Shown: positions 1 through 7,634, counted from the stretch's first letter. The stretch: DNA of 13,907 nucleotides from Halieaceae bacterium (GCA_003523185.1 DPGN01000062.1:15643-29549), one strand, 5' to 3'. Notes: generated by a model not told the origin, from the sequence alone. Made by a program: numbers and translations.

Positions 1-204
1 GATGACAACGTCTGCGCTCGCACAGAGATCCATAAGGCTGTCGCTGAGTAGGATCGGATCATCGCCGACAGTGATTTTCTTTCCGACGCCAATCTTATGC
101 GCCCCCAGGGCGAGTGCTATGCGCGAGGAGTTACTGTCGACCGTATCCCCACTCATCAATTCGTTGCCCGTTAGCAGGAGGGCGACCTGCACTTGCTTAC
201 TCAT
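1..204 (-). CDS. CinA-like protein (MoCF-biosynthesis/molybdopterin-binding fold), 5' part only
   Basis: Only the first 68 codons are present; the gene runs off the left edge. The N-terminus reads MSKQVQVALLLTGNELMSGD followed by TVDSNSSRIALAL. This fits the start of CinA/MoaB-type domains, whose hallmark is a strand followed by (T/G)xELLxGxxxxxN and a helix. Members with a C-terminal CinA domain act in pyridine-nucleotide recycling (NMN deamidation); N-terminal-only relatives have unclear roles. The start is an ATG preceded by AAAGG at 211-215 with a 6-base gap. It begins 22 bases after the asnS stop on the same strand, so co-transcription with asnS is likely. Whether the CinA C-terminal amidase domain follows cannot be seen here, so NMN deamidase function is unproven. 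Confidence 0.72.
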   Translation of the reverse strand, partial: MSKQVQVALLLTGNELMSGDTVDSNSSRIALALGAHKIGVGKKITVGDDPILLSDSLMDLCASADVVI

Positions 205-226
205 GGGGAGCCTTTGTGAAGTGCCA

Positions 227-1624
227 TTAAAACTCGGCATTGCCGGGGGTTCGGGGGAATGGAATAACGTCTCGGACATTTTCCATTCCCGTGATATAGG
301 CAACCAAACGTTCAAAGCCCAAGCCAAAACCGGCGTGCGGCACCGTGCCGTAGCGCCGAAGATCGCGGTACCACCACAAGGTATCCTTTAGCGCCTCATC
401 CATTCGCGCATCCAAGACCTCGAGGCGCTCTTCGCGTTGACTGCCGCCGATGATTTCGCCGATCCCGGGCGCTAATACGTCCATAGCCGCTACCGTACGC
501 TCATCGTCGTTCAGCCGCATATAAAACGCCTTGATGTCGCGGGGGTAATCCGTGACCACGACAGGGGCTTTGAAATGTGTTTCTGACAGAAAGCGCTCGT
601 GCTCCGAGGCCATGTCGATGCCCCATTCGACGGGGAACTCAAACTTCTTACCCGACTTCAACAGGATATCGATAGCGTCGGAGTAGGTTACTTTCACGAA
701 CGGCTTATCGACGATATTCGTTAATCGATCGAGCACAGTGTTATCGATTCGCTGTTGGAAGAAGCCAAGGTCCGTCTCGCATTCGCTCAGCACGCGCTGC
801 GTGACAGATTTCAATAGTCGCTCTGCCAGCGCCGCGTTATCCGTAAGATCGGCAAATGCGACTTCAGGTTCAACCATCCAAAACTCAGCTAGATGCCGTG
901 AGGTGTTTGAGTTTTCGGCCCGAAAGGTCGGGCCGAAGGTATACACCTTGCTCATCGACAAGCAGTAGGACTCGACTGCGAGTTGCCCTGACACGGTCAA
1001 ATACGCATCGCTACCAAAGAAATCCTGAGAGGTGTCGACCTGGCCTTTGTCATCTCTTGGAAGGTTAGTGAGATCGAGCGTGCTAACGCGAAATAATTCG
1101 CCAGCACCTTCACAGTCACTGGCCGTGATGATAGGTGTGTTAACCCAGTAGAAGTCCTCCGAGTGGAAGAAGTCATGTATGGCATTGGCTAAGGTATGTC
1201 GTACGCGGGTTACCGCACCAAAGGTATTGGTTCGGGTCCGCAGATGAGCCTGGGTGCGAAGGTACTCGAAGGTGTGACGCTTTTTGGCAATGGGGTAAGA
1301 CTCTGGGTCGTCGATGCCACCGATAAGTTCAACGTGGGATGCTTGAATTTCAACGGACTGCCCCCCGCCCTGCGATGCAACTAATTCACCCGAGACAATG
1401 ACGGCACAGCCGGTTGAGAGTTTTAAAACCTCATCTTCATAATTTTCGAGCTCCTTGGGAGCAACGCACTGCAAACTATCGAAGTGGCTGCCGTCGTTTA
1501 CCGCGAGGAATGAGATGCCCGCTTTCGAGTCACGCTTACTTCTTAGCCACCCTTGAACGGTGACGTGGCTACCGATCAGCGCCTCATCGCCGAGGAGATT
1601 TTTTACAGAGTGGGTTTGCGACAT
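227..1624 (-). CDS. asnS: Asparaginyl-tRNA synthetase (class IIb)
   Basis: This cytosolic enzyme charges tRNA-Asn with asparagine using ATP. The 465 residues match the family length (E. coli 466). An N-terminal OB-fold anticodon-binding domain (about residues 18-100, with VTVQGWLRSKR) is followed by the class II catalytic core. Motif 1 lies near FYWVNTPIITASD (158-170). Motif 2 contains FRAE (234-237) and RHLAEFWMVEPE (243-254), and motif 3 is GFGLGFERL (432-440). The EFWMVEPE form and overall length favour AsnRS over AspRS or LysRS. The ATG has AGGA at 1635-1638 with a 10-base gap. It lies 110 bases downstream of the RNase II gene on the same strand and just upstream of the CinA-like gene. 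No terminator is obvious on either side. Its presence implies direct Asn-tRNA charging. Confidence 0.97.
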   Translation of the reverse strand: MSQTHSVKNLLGDEALIGSHVTVQGWLRSKRDSKAGISFLAVNDGSHFDSLQCVAPKELENYEDEVLKLSTGCAVIVSGELVASQGGGQSVEIQASHVELIGGIDDPESYPIAKKRHTFEYLRTQAHLRTRTNTFGAVTRVRHTLANAIHDFFHSEDFYWVNTPIITASDCEGAGELFRVSTLDLTNLPRDDKGQVDTSQDFFGSDAYLTVSGQLAVESYCLSMSKVYTFGPTFRAENSNTSRHLAEFWMVEPEVAFADLTDNAALAERLLKSVTQRVLSECETDLGFFQQRIDNTVLDRLTNIVDKPFVKVTYSDAIDILLKSGKKFEFPVEWGIDMASEHERFLSETHFKAPVVVTDYPRDIKAFYMRLNDDERTVAAMDVLAPGIGEIIGGSQREERLEVLDARMDEALKDTLWWYRDLRRYGTVPHAGFGLGFERLVAYITGMENVRDVIPFPRTPGNAEF

Positions 1625-1734
1625 GATGACTTCATCCTAACTATCGTATTGTGGGTGCCTATGTTACTGCTTTGACAGGTGCGGAGTGGCCTTGGCGCGC
1701 GCTGTTGTAGGTCACAGCATCTAAATCACAGAAC

Positions 1735-3687
1735 CTAAACCACGCAAAAAGCGGCACTCTCGCCGCGTGGCTTCCCGACTGGCTGGTATTGCACACGGAT
1801 CTGCTGTCTCAATTGGTAACGCCGGGTTTTACTCGCGAGTGCCATTTCCCATTTATCAAAGCTAAATTTCTCTTCTTCTCTTCTGAGGTCCACGGTGCCT
1901 TCGAGCCCCAAATTCTTCAGTTTCACGGTAAAGCCTGAGGTGTTGATGTGCACAATCTCCGCTTCGTACTCAGACTGTCCATCGGCGCTCCGAGCGTTGA
2001 GGAAGTTACAGCTCAGCCAGTTGTTAGCCGCTGTTACCGCCTGACGGTTCTTGGCACTGGCCTGATTGATAAGATCGAATACCGTGGCGGGCGCCGTCTT
2101 AACACTTGTATCACCCAGCATAGCTTTGACCTGGAGGTGCACACAAAAGTCGAGCGCTTTGCGTAGGGGTGATGTTCCATTGGTGTAGACAGGCAACGCC
2201 ATACCCATGTGGGGTCCGGGCTTGACGCTGAAGCTGGCACGGGACATCAACCGATTAACCATTGACCGCAAAGGTCGTTCATCGCTAGCTGCGTTTAGCT
2301 CATTTATCAGCGTGCGAAAACCGTCAAGTGTGGAGAAGTCGAGGGCATCTTGATCAGGTAAGAACCGGGTTAAGAACTCCTTTGCTTCCTCGGCGCGGTC
2401 CCGTCGAATGCCCGCATGTGTTACGAATGGCCCAGGCAGCTCCGCATCCTTGAGGGCTTGGGCTATGCACCGATTGGCTGCAACCATGCACTCCTCAACT
2501 AGCAGCTGTGACTCTTTCTTCTGTACCTCTTCGATGCGATCGATTTGCTTGTTTTCATTGAGCAACCAGCGATGTTCCGGGCGGTGTTCTATGACGAGCT
2601 CTCGAGATTCCCTCCAGGTCCGAAGGGCGCTATAGCAGTCATTGAGATGCTTTAAAGTCTCTGCGAACTCGTGCTCAGCACCGTTCGTCAAAACCTCTTC
2701 CACTTCCTGATAGCTAAGTTTGGCTTTCGATTGAACAATAGCAAGTTGGATGCTCGAGTTGGTGATGTCTCCGTCTGGGGAGATGTTCAGACGACAAACC
2801 AAGGCATTTTTGTCTTCCTCTGGTCTCAATGTTGCGCTTTGAGCCAACGCCTCTGGCAGCATGGGTATCGCCAAACCATGGAAGTAGTGAGACGTGCCAC
2901 GAGTGGCAATCAGGGTTATTAGGTCAGCGGACTCTTTGAGACAGGTAGTGGGATCGGCAATGGCTACTGTCAGTAACCAGCCGTTGTCCTGCGGCTCCGC
3001 GCAGATCGCATCATCCATATCGATCGTGTTTGGAGAGTCGATACTGACCAGTGGGAGCACGCGGAGATCCTCGCGCGTCTCGTCGACAGTGACGCCGCCA
3101 TCAACAAGGGCCTCAATGGCTTTGTACTGCGCCTTCGGTAGCATCTTCTGTATACCGGCTCGCGCCGCGCAGTAGTCGTTTTCTAGGCCAGGCGTTCCGA
3201 TGGGTCCAAACGACTGCAACACTTTTACCGATGGCTTGCCATCTGCAAATGGATGCCGTTGAAGTTGGCACTGAACGAGGTCACCAGCCTTCGCGCCAGA
3301 GCGCACGTTTGGAGGTATGAAAAGCCACCGCGTGAAATGCATCAGCTCTGGGACATCGGGAGCAACAAAAAAAGCTTTACCTTTTTGAACCACTTCCCCG
3401 ACGAAATGATTCACCGAGGTCGACAGCAGTTTTTCGAGTTCAGCCGTGCTCTGATCTTTGCCCGACTTGTCTTTCGCGGCCGCAGGTTTTATGACGATGG
3501 AGACACGATCTCCGGGCAGTACGCGCTGCATTTCGTCAGGAGGTAAAAATATTTCTCGGTTGTCGTCGAGTACCACAAAGCCGAATCGGCTTCGTGTCGC
3601 TTTAACGGTTCCCTCTGCGTATTCTTTTTCCGCTTCTATCTTGTTTTTAAGCCCCTGAAGTTGGCTCAGGGCGTTTTTATCTAACAT
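1735..3687 (-). CDS. rnb: Exoribonuclease II (RNase II family)
   Basis: A processive 3'-to-5' hydrolytic exoribonuclease that degrades unstructured RNA and leaves short oligomers. The length of 650 residues fits RNase II (E. coli 644) rather than the longer RNase R. The N-terminal cold-shock-like part carries GTVKATRSRFGFVVL (26-40). The RNB domain shows the four metal-binding aspartates with exact family spacing, D217, D223, D225 and D226, in SIDSPNTIDMDD. Further on are IPMLPEAL (274-281), W374 (aligned with stacking residue Phe358 of E. coli), GPHMGM (491-496) and TSPLRK (505-510, R509 aligned with Arg500). An S1-type domain starts near 572. Position 551 is Val where E. coli has Glu542 (see findings). 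The start MLDKNALSQL aligns with the E. coli N-terminus, although its ribosome site is weak. It is divergent from phoH. Confidence 0.93.
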   Translation of the reverse strand: MLDKNALSQLQGLKNKIEAEKEYAEGTVKATRSRFGFVVLDDNREIFLPPDEMQRVLPGDRVSIVIKPAAAKDKSGKDQSTAELEKLLSTSVNHFVGEVVQKGKAFFVAPDVPELMHFTRWLFIPPNVRSGAKAGDLVQCQLQRHPFADGKPSVKVLQSFGPIGTPGLENDYCAARAGIQKMLPKAQYKAIEALVDGGVTVDETREDLRVLPLVSIDSPNTIDMDDAICAEPQDNGWLLTVAIADPTTCLKESADLITLIATRGTSHYFHGLAIPMLPEALAQSATLRPEEDKNALVCRLNISPDGDITNSSIQLAIVQSKAKLSYQEVEEVLTNGAEHEFAETLKHLNDCYSALRTWRESRELVIEHRPEHRWLLNENKQIDRIEEVQKKESQLLVEECMVAANRCIAQALKDAELPGPFVTHAGIRRDRAEEAKEFLTRFLPDQDALDFSTLDGFRTLINELNAASDERPLRSMVNRLMSRASFSVKPGPHMGMALPVYTNGTSPLRKALDFCVHLQVKAMLGDTSVKTAPATVFDLINQASAKNRQAVTAANNWLSCNFLNARSADGQSEYEAEIVHINTSGFTVKLKNLGLEGTVDLRREEEKFSFDKWEMALASKTRRYQLRQQIRVQYQPVGKPRGESAAFCVV

Positions 3688-3724
3688 ACACTGAGGAATC
3701 TCTTAAAAAGGTTGATACCACCGA

Positions 3725-3740
3725 GATGACCATCGTCATC
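3725..3740 (-). repeat. Short perfect hairpin upstream of rnb
   Basis: GATGAC (3725-3730) and GTCATC (3735-3740) are perfect inverted arms around a 4-base loop. The hairpin lies 38-53 bases upstream of the rnb ATG, and downstream of the candidate rnb promoter, so it would fall in the mRNA leader. No T-run follows, so it is not an intrinsic terminator. It could affect leader stability or be chance. Confidence 0.3.
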
Positions 3741-3749
3741 GAAGCGTAA

Positions 3750-3778
3750 ATCCTAGCTGACAGCCCCTTATTTTTCAC
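3750..3778 (-). promoter_or_regulatory. Candidate promoter for rnb
   Basis: Read on the minus strand: GTGAAA (4 of 6 to TTGACA), a 17-base spacer, then TAGGAT (4 of 6 to TATAAT). The start site would fall near 3743, giving a leader of about 55 bases. Weak matches; it is the best spaced pair I found by eye on this strand. Confidence 0.25.
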
Positions 3779-3815
3779 GCTTTTGTAGCGACCAAAAAAA
3801 TTCATCAGCCGCCGA

Positions 3816-3844
3816 TTGACATGCGCGGTTTCGATGGTTTTACT
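3816..3844 (+). promoter_or_regulatory. Candidate sigma70 promoter for phoH
   Basis: A perfect TTGACA (3816-3821) is followed by a 17-base spacer and TTTACT (3839-3844, 4 of 6 to TATAAT). The start site would fall near 3851, giving a leader of roughly 195 bases before the phoH ATG at 4047. A second, closer promoter cannot be excluded. Confidence 0.4.
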
Positions 3845-3966
3845 GATTGCGCCCGAAATAGAAAGAGTAGGACGGTTTATTGGTAATGACGTTTGTCGGC
3901 TCCGCCTTGACGCCTCGTACCACGCCACTGTGTTGCGCACCCGCAACCGCCTATTCGTTATCCCCT

Positions 3967-3984
3967 GTAATTAGCGCCAATTAC
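3967..3984. promoter_or_regulatory. 18-bp near-perfect palindrome upstream of phoH (candidate operator)
   Basis: GTAATTAGCGCCAATTAC matches its own reverse complement at 16 of 18 positions. The 6-bp arms are perfect and a GCGC core sits at the centre. It ends 62 bases before the phoH start codon. The size and symmetry resemble a binding site for a dimeric repressor. The regulator is unknown to me, and no regulator gene lies next to it. Confidence 0.35.
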
Positions 3985-4037
3985 TCGCCATTGCATAAGA
4001 GCGAGGCGGCCGTCATTTTAGTGTTTGAACTATGGTC

Positions 4038-4041
4038 GGAG
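4038..4041 (+). promoter_or_regulatory. Ribosome binding site deciding the phoH start
   Basis: GGAG lies 5 bases before the ATG at 4047. The in-frame ATG at 4032 has no purine-rich site upstream, and this motif would fall inside its coding sequence, so 4047 is preferred. Confidence 0.7.
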
Positions 4042-4046
4042 ATCCT

Positions 4047-5483
4047 ATGACGCAATCTGCTAGCTTGCCTAACGAAGTCACACAACTATCCCCCGCGGAG
4101 GTTAAGACGTATGTCCTGGATACCAATGTACTACTTCATGACCCGACGGCAATTGCAGCATTTGCGGAGCATCGTGTCGTAATTCCAATGACCGTTCTTG
4201 AAGAGCTGGATCACATCAAGGATCGACGTGATAAGTCGGTCAGTCGAGAGGCTCGTATTGCCATTCAGATGATCGACAAAGTGGTGGGGTCCTCATCACC
4301 ACAGGCGATTCAAGAGGGTGTTGAAATTCCTGGCTCGACCTTGACGGGTGCCTTGGGTCGCTTAGCGATATTTCCGGACCAGTTGCTGAGTGCTAACGAG
4401 CACGTACCATTTCTCGATAGCACGCAAGATCAAGCGAACGATAATCGCATCATCAACGTGGCGCTGAAGTACCAGATTGAGCACCCGGGCGAGTTTGTGT
4501 GTCTGGTCACCAAAGACATCAACATGCGGATTAAGGCGAAGGGCTCAGGTTTGTTGCATGTCGAGGATTACCGTCACGACCGTGTGCTTGATGACATTGA
4601 CCTTCTCGCGACTGGATACAAGCAGAGCGAGGGTGAGTTCTGGGAAGGTATTGATCGTGTGGATACGGTGCGCGAAGACGATATGACGCTTCACAGAATT
4701 CCGCGGTCAGAGTTGCCAGAGGCCTACCCGAATCAGTTTTTGTATGACGACAACGGCTTTATTGCCTTTGTCGATCACGTTGACCAAGACTTCGTCTACC
4801 TCGCGGTCGACAGCCGAGACAACTTGATGAATCAGCGCTTCTGGGGCTTGGCGCCAAGGAATTTGGAGCAAGCTATGGCGATGCGTCTGCTCGACAACGA
4901 TGATTTGGATATGACCGTGCTCACGGGGCCAGCGGGGTCAGGTAAGACGCTCTTAGCTTTGGCCTATGGCCTCCACGCCATTTTGGAGCAGAAAAAATAC
5001 AAAAAGCTTATTGTGGCGCGTTCAACACCCCCCATGGCCGAAGAGATTGGCTTTTTACCGGGGACCGAAGAAGAAAAAATGGCTCCCTGGTTGGCGGCCT
5101 TTGACGACAACCTTGAAATTCTTCACGGAGCAGACGAGTGCTCAAATGGCAGCATCGAGTATGTGAAGGAGCGTGCCAATATCCAGTTCAAATCGCTGAA
5201 CTTCATGAGAGGCAGATCATTCAACGGCGCCTATATCATCATTGATGAATCCCAGGGACTAACGCAGTTTCAGCTGAAGTCGATTATCAGCCGCGTGGGT
5301 TCAGACTCGAAGATTGTGGTTTTGGGGAATTTGGCCCAGATTGATAACAAGTACATTTCGCCATTGACGTCGGGTCTCACGTATCTGGTTGAGCGCGTTA
5401 AGCCTTACCCGCATGCCGGGATCATGCATATCAATGGCATCGTGAGATCGAGACTTGCGGCGTTCGCGGAGGAGAACCTCTAA
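4047..5483 (+). CDS. PIN domain-PhoH ATPase fusion (PhoH2-type)
   Basis: A 478-residue fusion of an N-terminal PIN nuclease domain and a C-terminal PhoH P-loop ATPase. PIN features are VLDTNVLLHD (23-32, acid D25), VLEELD (50-55, acids E52/E53), NDNRII (131-136, D132) and TKDIN (155-159, D157), so the acidic site looks complete. PhoH features are Walker A GPAGSGKT (294-301), Walker B AYIIIDESQ (395-403) and the PLTSGLTY segment (439-446). Characterised mycobacterial PhoH2 proteins combine ATP-dependent RNA unwinding with PIN ribonuclease activity. By analogy this is a putative RNA helicase/RNase, but its substrate here is unknown. In mycobacteria an antitoxin-like ORF (phoAT) precedes phoH2; I see no such ORF here. 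It stands alone between divergent rnb and a convergent exported-protein gene. An alternative ATG at 4032 would add five residues. Confidence 0.9.
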   Translation: MTQSASLPNEVTQLSPAEVKTYVLDTNVLLHDPTAIAAFAEHRVVIPMTVLEELDHIKDRRDKSVSREARIAIQMIDKVVGSSSPQAIQEGVEIPGSTLTGALGRLAIFPDQLLSANEHVPFLDSTQDQANDNRIINVALKYQIEHPGEFVCLVTKDINMRIKAKGSGLLHVEDYRHDRVLDDIDLLATGYKQSEGEFWEGIDRVDTVREDDMTLHRIPRSELPEAYPNQFLYDDNGFIAFVDHVDQDFVYLAVDSRDNLMNQRFWGLAPRNLEQAMAMRLLDNDDLDMTVLTGPAGSGKTLLALAYGLHAILEQKKYKKLIVARSTPPMAEEIGFLPGTEEEKMAPWLAAFDDNLEILHGADECSNGSIEYVKERANIQFKSLNFMRGRSFNGAYIIIDESQGLTQFQLKSIISRVGSDSKIVVLGNLAQIDNKYISPLTSGLTYLVERVKPYPHAGIMHINGIVRSRLAAFAEENL

Positions 5484-5531
5484 ATCGACCTATTTTGAGG
5501 CCCGGTTATCTTAGTCGATAGACGTTTCGCG

Positions 5532-6536
5532 TTAGTCGAAGAGAAGAAATTCGATACGGGCTTCTACTGCCCAAGCGGTTTCTCGGGGTAGGCCTGGCGC
5601 GTCGATACGCTGATTGAGCGTCGGCTCAAGCTCAAAAAACAAAAACTCGCGGATGGCCTGCGCTCTTAGCCGGAGCCCTACCTGATAGTTCTCTCGGTAA
5701 CTGTCGGGTTCAGTATTACCCTTTACCTCGGCGTATAAATAAGCCGCACGTTCAAATCCGTTTTCAACGGCCCACTGACGCACAACGCCGATATTGGATG
5801 ACCACTCAGCACCATCCGATTTCTCGCCATATAACAGGCGGTTTTGTGACCGTATAAGCGAGCGTTTGGAAAGCGCGTAGTCAATATCCAATTTGGTCGT
5901 CGCAAACGCCCCGTCATCAAAATCGTATTGTGCTCGTTGGGAAAATCGAAACGAGGTGTTGGGGCCCCAGAGCGTCTTGTAGCGATATTTCACCCCTGGT
6001 TTGGGGCCAGTACTCGATAAGCCTACGGTGAAATCGGTTCGGTGGTTCCCGCCAGCGCTCTCATCGAGTAGTACCTGTAAACCTACCTGGCTTTGCGAGG
6101 GGTCGTCCTCATCACCCGCTACGAGTTCGTCGGGGTCATCACCGCGGAAGACCAGATCAACGCGATCAGCCAAACGAGGCAGATTGACCTTGCCGCCAAC
6201 GCTTATGCGAGTTTCTGTTCCAAGGCGCTCATCCCAGTCAGTTGTGACTTTTAGTCGCAAGCGCGATTCCGCTATTTCAGCGTCACCATCCATATCGCCA
6301 AAAAAGCTATCCACCCAGCGCGTCAGCGCCATGGTTCGGTCGGTTGCAAATCGGTGACTAGAGTCCACCCAACGTTCAGCGGTGTCACGCGCCGCTGCAG
6401 CGACGTTTTCGTACTCAAGTTCTTGGGATGCTCCCTCATCGGAGCTTTGTTTGCGTTCCTGTGTCTCGAGTGCGTGTGCATTGAGAGCAATGCAAACGCT
6501 CAGCAAGAGACCTCCTGTGGCTCGAACAGTGTTCAT
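5532..6536 (-). CDS. Uncharacterised exported, probably outer-membrane beta-rich protein
   Basis: The product has 334 residues. A Sec signal peptide is clear: positive N-end, hydrophobic GLLLSVCIAL (9-18) and a likely cut after AHA (20-22). Residues about 37-80 look helical and hold RWVDS twice (55-59 and 73-77). From about 90 to the end, alternating hydrophobic/polar stretches suggest amphipathic beta strands, such as RLRLKVTTD, RISVGGKVNL, SFRFSQRAQYDF and LFFELEP. The C-terminus IEFLLFD has an aromatic residue near the end, as in outer-membrane barrels. From memory it resembles a family of unnamed gammaproteobacterial envelope proteins with a (W)xDSFF segment before the barrel; I know of no function. 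The ATG has no clear ribosome site. It is convergent to phoH and on the same strand as upstream rsgA, 126 bases away. It could also be a soluble periplasmic beta protein. Confidence 0.8.
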   Translation of the reverse strand: MNTVRATGGLLLSVCIALNAHALETQERKQSSDEGASQELEYENVAAAARDTAERWVDSSHRFATDRTMALTRWVDSFFGDMDGDAEIAESRLRLKVTTDWDERLGTETRISVGGKVNLPRLADRVDLVFRGDDPDELVAGDEDDPSQSQVGLQVLLDESAGGNHRTDFTVGLSSTGPKPGVKYRYKTLWGPNTSFRFSQRAQYDFDDGAFATTKLDIDYALSKRSLIRSQNRLLYGEKSDGAEWSSNIGVVRQWAVENGFERAAYLYAEVKGNTEPDSYRENYQVGLRLRAQAIREFLFFELEPTLNQRIDAPGLPRETAWAVEARIEFLLFD

Positions 6537-6662
6537 GCAATTAGTTTAAGTCAGAAATTTCTCGTTCAGTAATTTTTTGACGGATCTATTGCGAGGAGTC
6601 TCGATCAGTGGCGTGGTGTGAGTGGAGCCTCGTGAACCGCTTTTCTGACGATTACCTGTTCG

Positions 6663-7634
6663 TTAATAGCTTTGAGAGTCGATGTCTCTGACGATATTGA
6701 CGAAACTTTGATAGCGCTCTGAACGGATGTCATTATTTTCGAGCGCGGCGAGTACGCCGCAGTCCTTTTCAACGAGGTGACTGCAATCTCGGAATCGACA
6801 GTGATCGAGAAAAGGCCTGAACTCGATGAAACCGGGTGCTACCAGGGCGGGGTCAATGTGTTGCAGTCCGAACTCTCGGATGCCCGGTGAGTCGATAATA
6901 AAACCGCCGTTCGGGCGCTCAAATACTTCTGCTGTTGTTGTGGTATGACGGCCTTTGAGCACGCCCTCCGACAAAGCACCAACACGTAGTTCTTCATCAG
7001 GTAACAGTCGGTTAATCATGGATGATTTCCCAACACCGCTTTGCCCGACAAAAACGGACGTCCGTGACCCCAACAGTTCACTAAGGGCCTGCGTCTCCTT
7101 TGATGTTGGGCCGGTTGTCATGACCTCGTAGCCAATGCTGCGGTAACTCTCTAGCAACGCTGCGCAATCGGGGTGCTGATCCAGCAGGTCAGACTTATTG
7201 AGAATGATGAGGGTGTCGATGCTCGCCATATGTGCGGCGACCAAGTAACGGTCGATTAGATTGGCATACGGCTCGGGTTCGGGCGCGACGACAATGGCAA
7301 TGAGATCGACATTGGCTGCGACCGCCTTGAGCTGGCCTCGCGCGTCGGGGCGTTTGAGTTCAGAGCGGCGCTCAAGCTGACTGGTAACGTAGGCGCCTGT
7401 CTCTTCATTGGACCAGAGCACGTGGTCCCCGGCGACCAGATGGGAGAGGTTTGGTCGCAAGTGGCAAGTATGCATCGCTCCATCGTTTGCTCTGACGACG
7501 GCCGTTTTGCTGTAGCGCGCGACGATCATGCCTTCCGTGTCGTCACTGAATCCGGCGCTGGCGTTTTCGCGCCGCTTCACTTCATTTTCTTCGATTCGCC
7601 TGCGCTGCTGATCTGTCAGTCGTCTATTTCCCAT
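6663..7634 (-). CDS. rsgA: Small ribosomal subunit biogenesis GTPase RsgA
   Basis: RsgA is a circularly permuted GTPase that acts on the 30S subunit late in maturation. The 323 residues follow the family order: basic N-terminus (GNRRLTDQQRRRI), OB-fold (about 35-90), then G4 NKSD (146-149) ahead of G1 GQSGVGKSS (197-205) and G3 DSPG (248-251). A C-terminal zinc site has C279, C284, H286 and C292. The G4-before-G1 order is diagnostic. The frame stays open for another 86 codons upstream, but that part lies antisense to orn and matches nothing. The ATG at 7634 aligns with known RsgA starts (MxxxKLTxxQxRR), so I use it. The ribosome site is weak. Divergence from orn is the usual arrangement in gammaproteobacteria; the 63-base gap must hold both promoters. 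Confidence 0.96.
   Translation of the reverse strand: MGNRRLTDQQRRRIEENEVKRRENASAGFSDDTEGMIVARYSKTAVVRANDGAMHTCHLRPNLSHLVAGDHVLWSNEETGAYVTSQLERRSELKRPDARGQLKAVAANVDLIAIVVAPEPEPYANLIDRYLVAAHMASIDTLIILNKSDLLDQHPDCAALLESYRSIGYEVMTTGPTSKETQALSELLGSRTSVFVGQSGVGKSSMINRLLPDEELRVGALSEGVLKGRHTTTTAEVFERPNGGFIIDSPGIREFGLQHIDPALVAPGFIEFRPFLDHCRFRDCSHLVEKDCGVLAALENNDIRSERYQSFVNIVRDIDSQSY

Larger units (their letters stand above)
3688..4046. other. Intergenic region between divergent rnb and phoH (359 bases)
   Basis: This is the only stretch above 300 bases without a supported gene. It must hold the promoters for both flanking genes. I see one candidate sigma70-type promoter in each direction, a short hairpin near rnb and an 18-bp near-palindrome near phoH, each listed separately. 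No tRNA cloverleaf, T-arm motif or intrinsic terminator is visible. A minus-strand frame through it (3677-3946, TTG start) has no recognisable protein character. The implied phoH leader of almost 200 bases is long enough to hold a regulatory RNA, but I recognise none. Confidence 0.8.

Noticed and set aside
2..391. 129-codon plus-strand frame at the left edge
   Set aside because: It is antisense to the CinA-like gene and the asnS 3' end, both of which have clear family motifs.
1675..1734. Repeated TCACAG motif between rnb and asnS, considered as a CRP-like site
   Set aside because: The copies are direct, not inverted, repeats, so they do not form a TGTGA-N6-TCACA site.
3677..3946. 89-codon minus-strand frame (TTG start) in the rnb-phoH gap
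   Set aside because: It overlaps the rnb start in another frame, has no ribosome site or domain character, and covers the candidate promoters; it reads like non-coding sequence.
5484..5519. Inverted arms ATCGAC/GTCGAT between convergent phoH and the exported-protein gene, considered as a bidirectional terminator
   Set aside because: The loop is 24 bases, the stem is short and AT/GC mixed, and no T-run follows on either strand.
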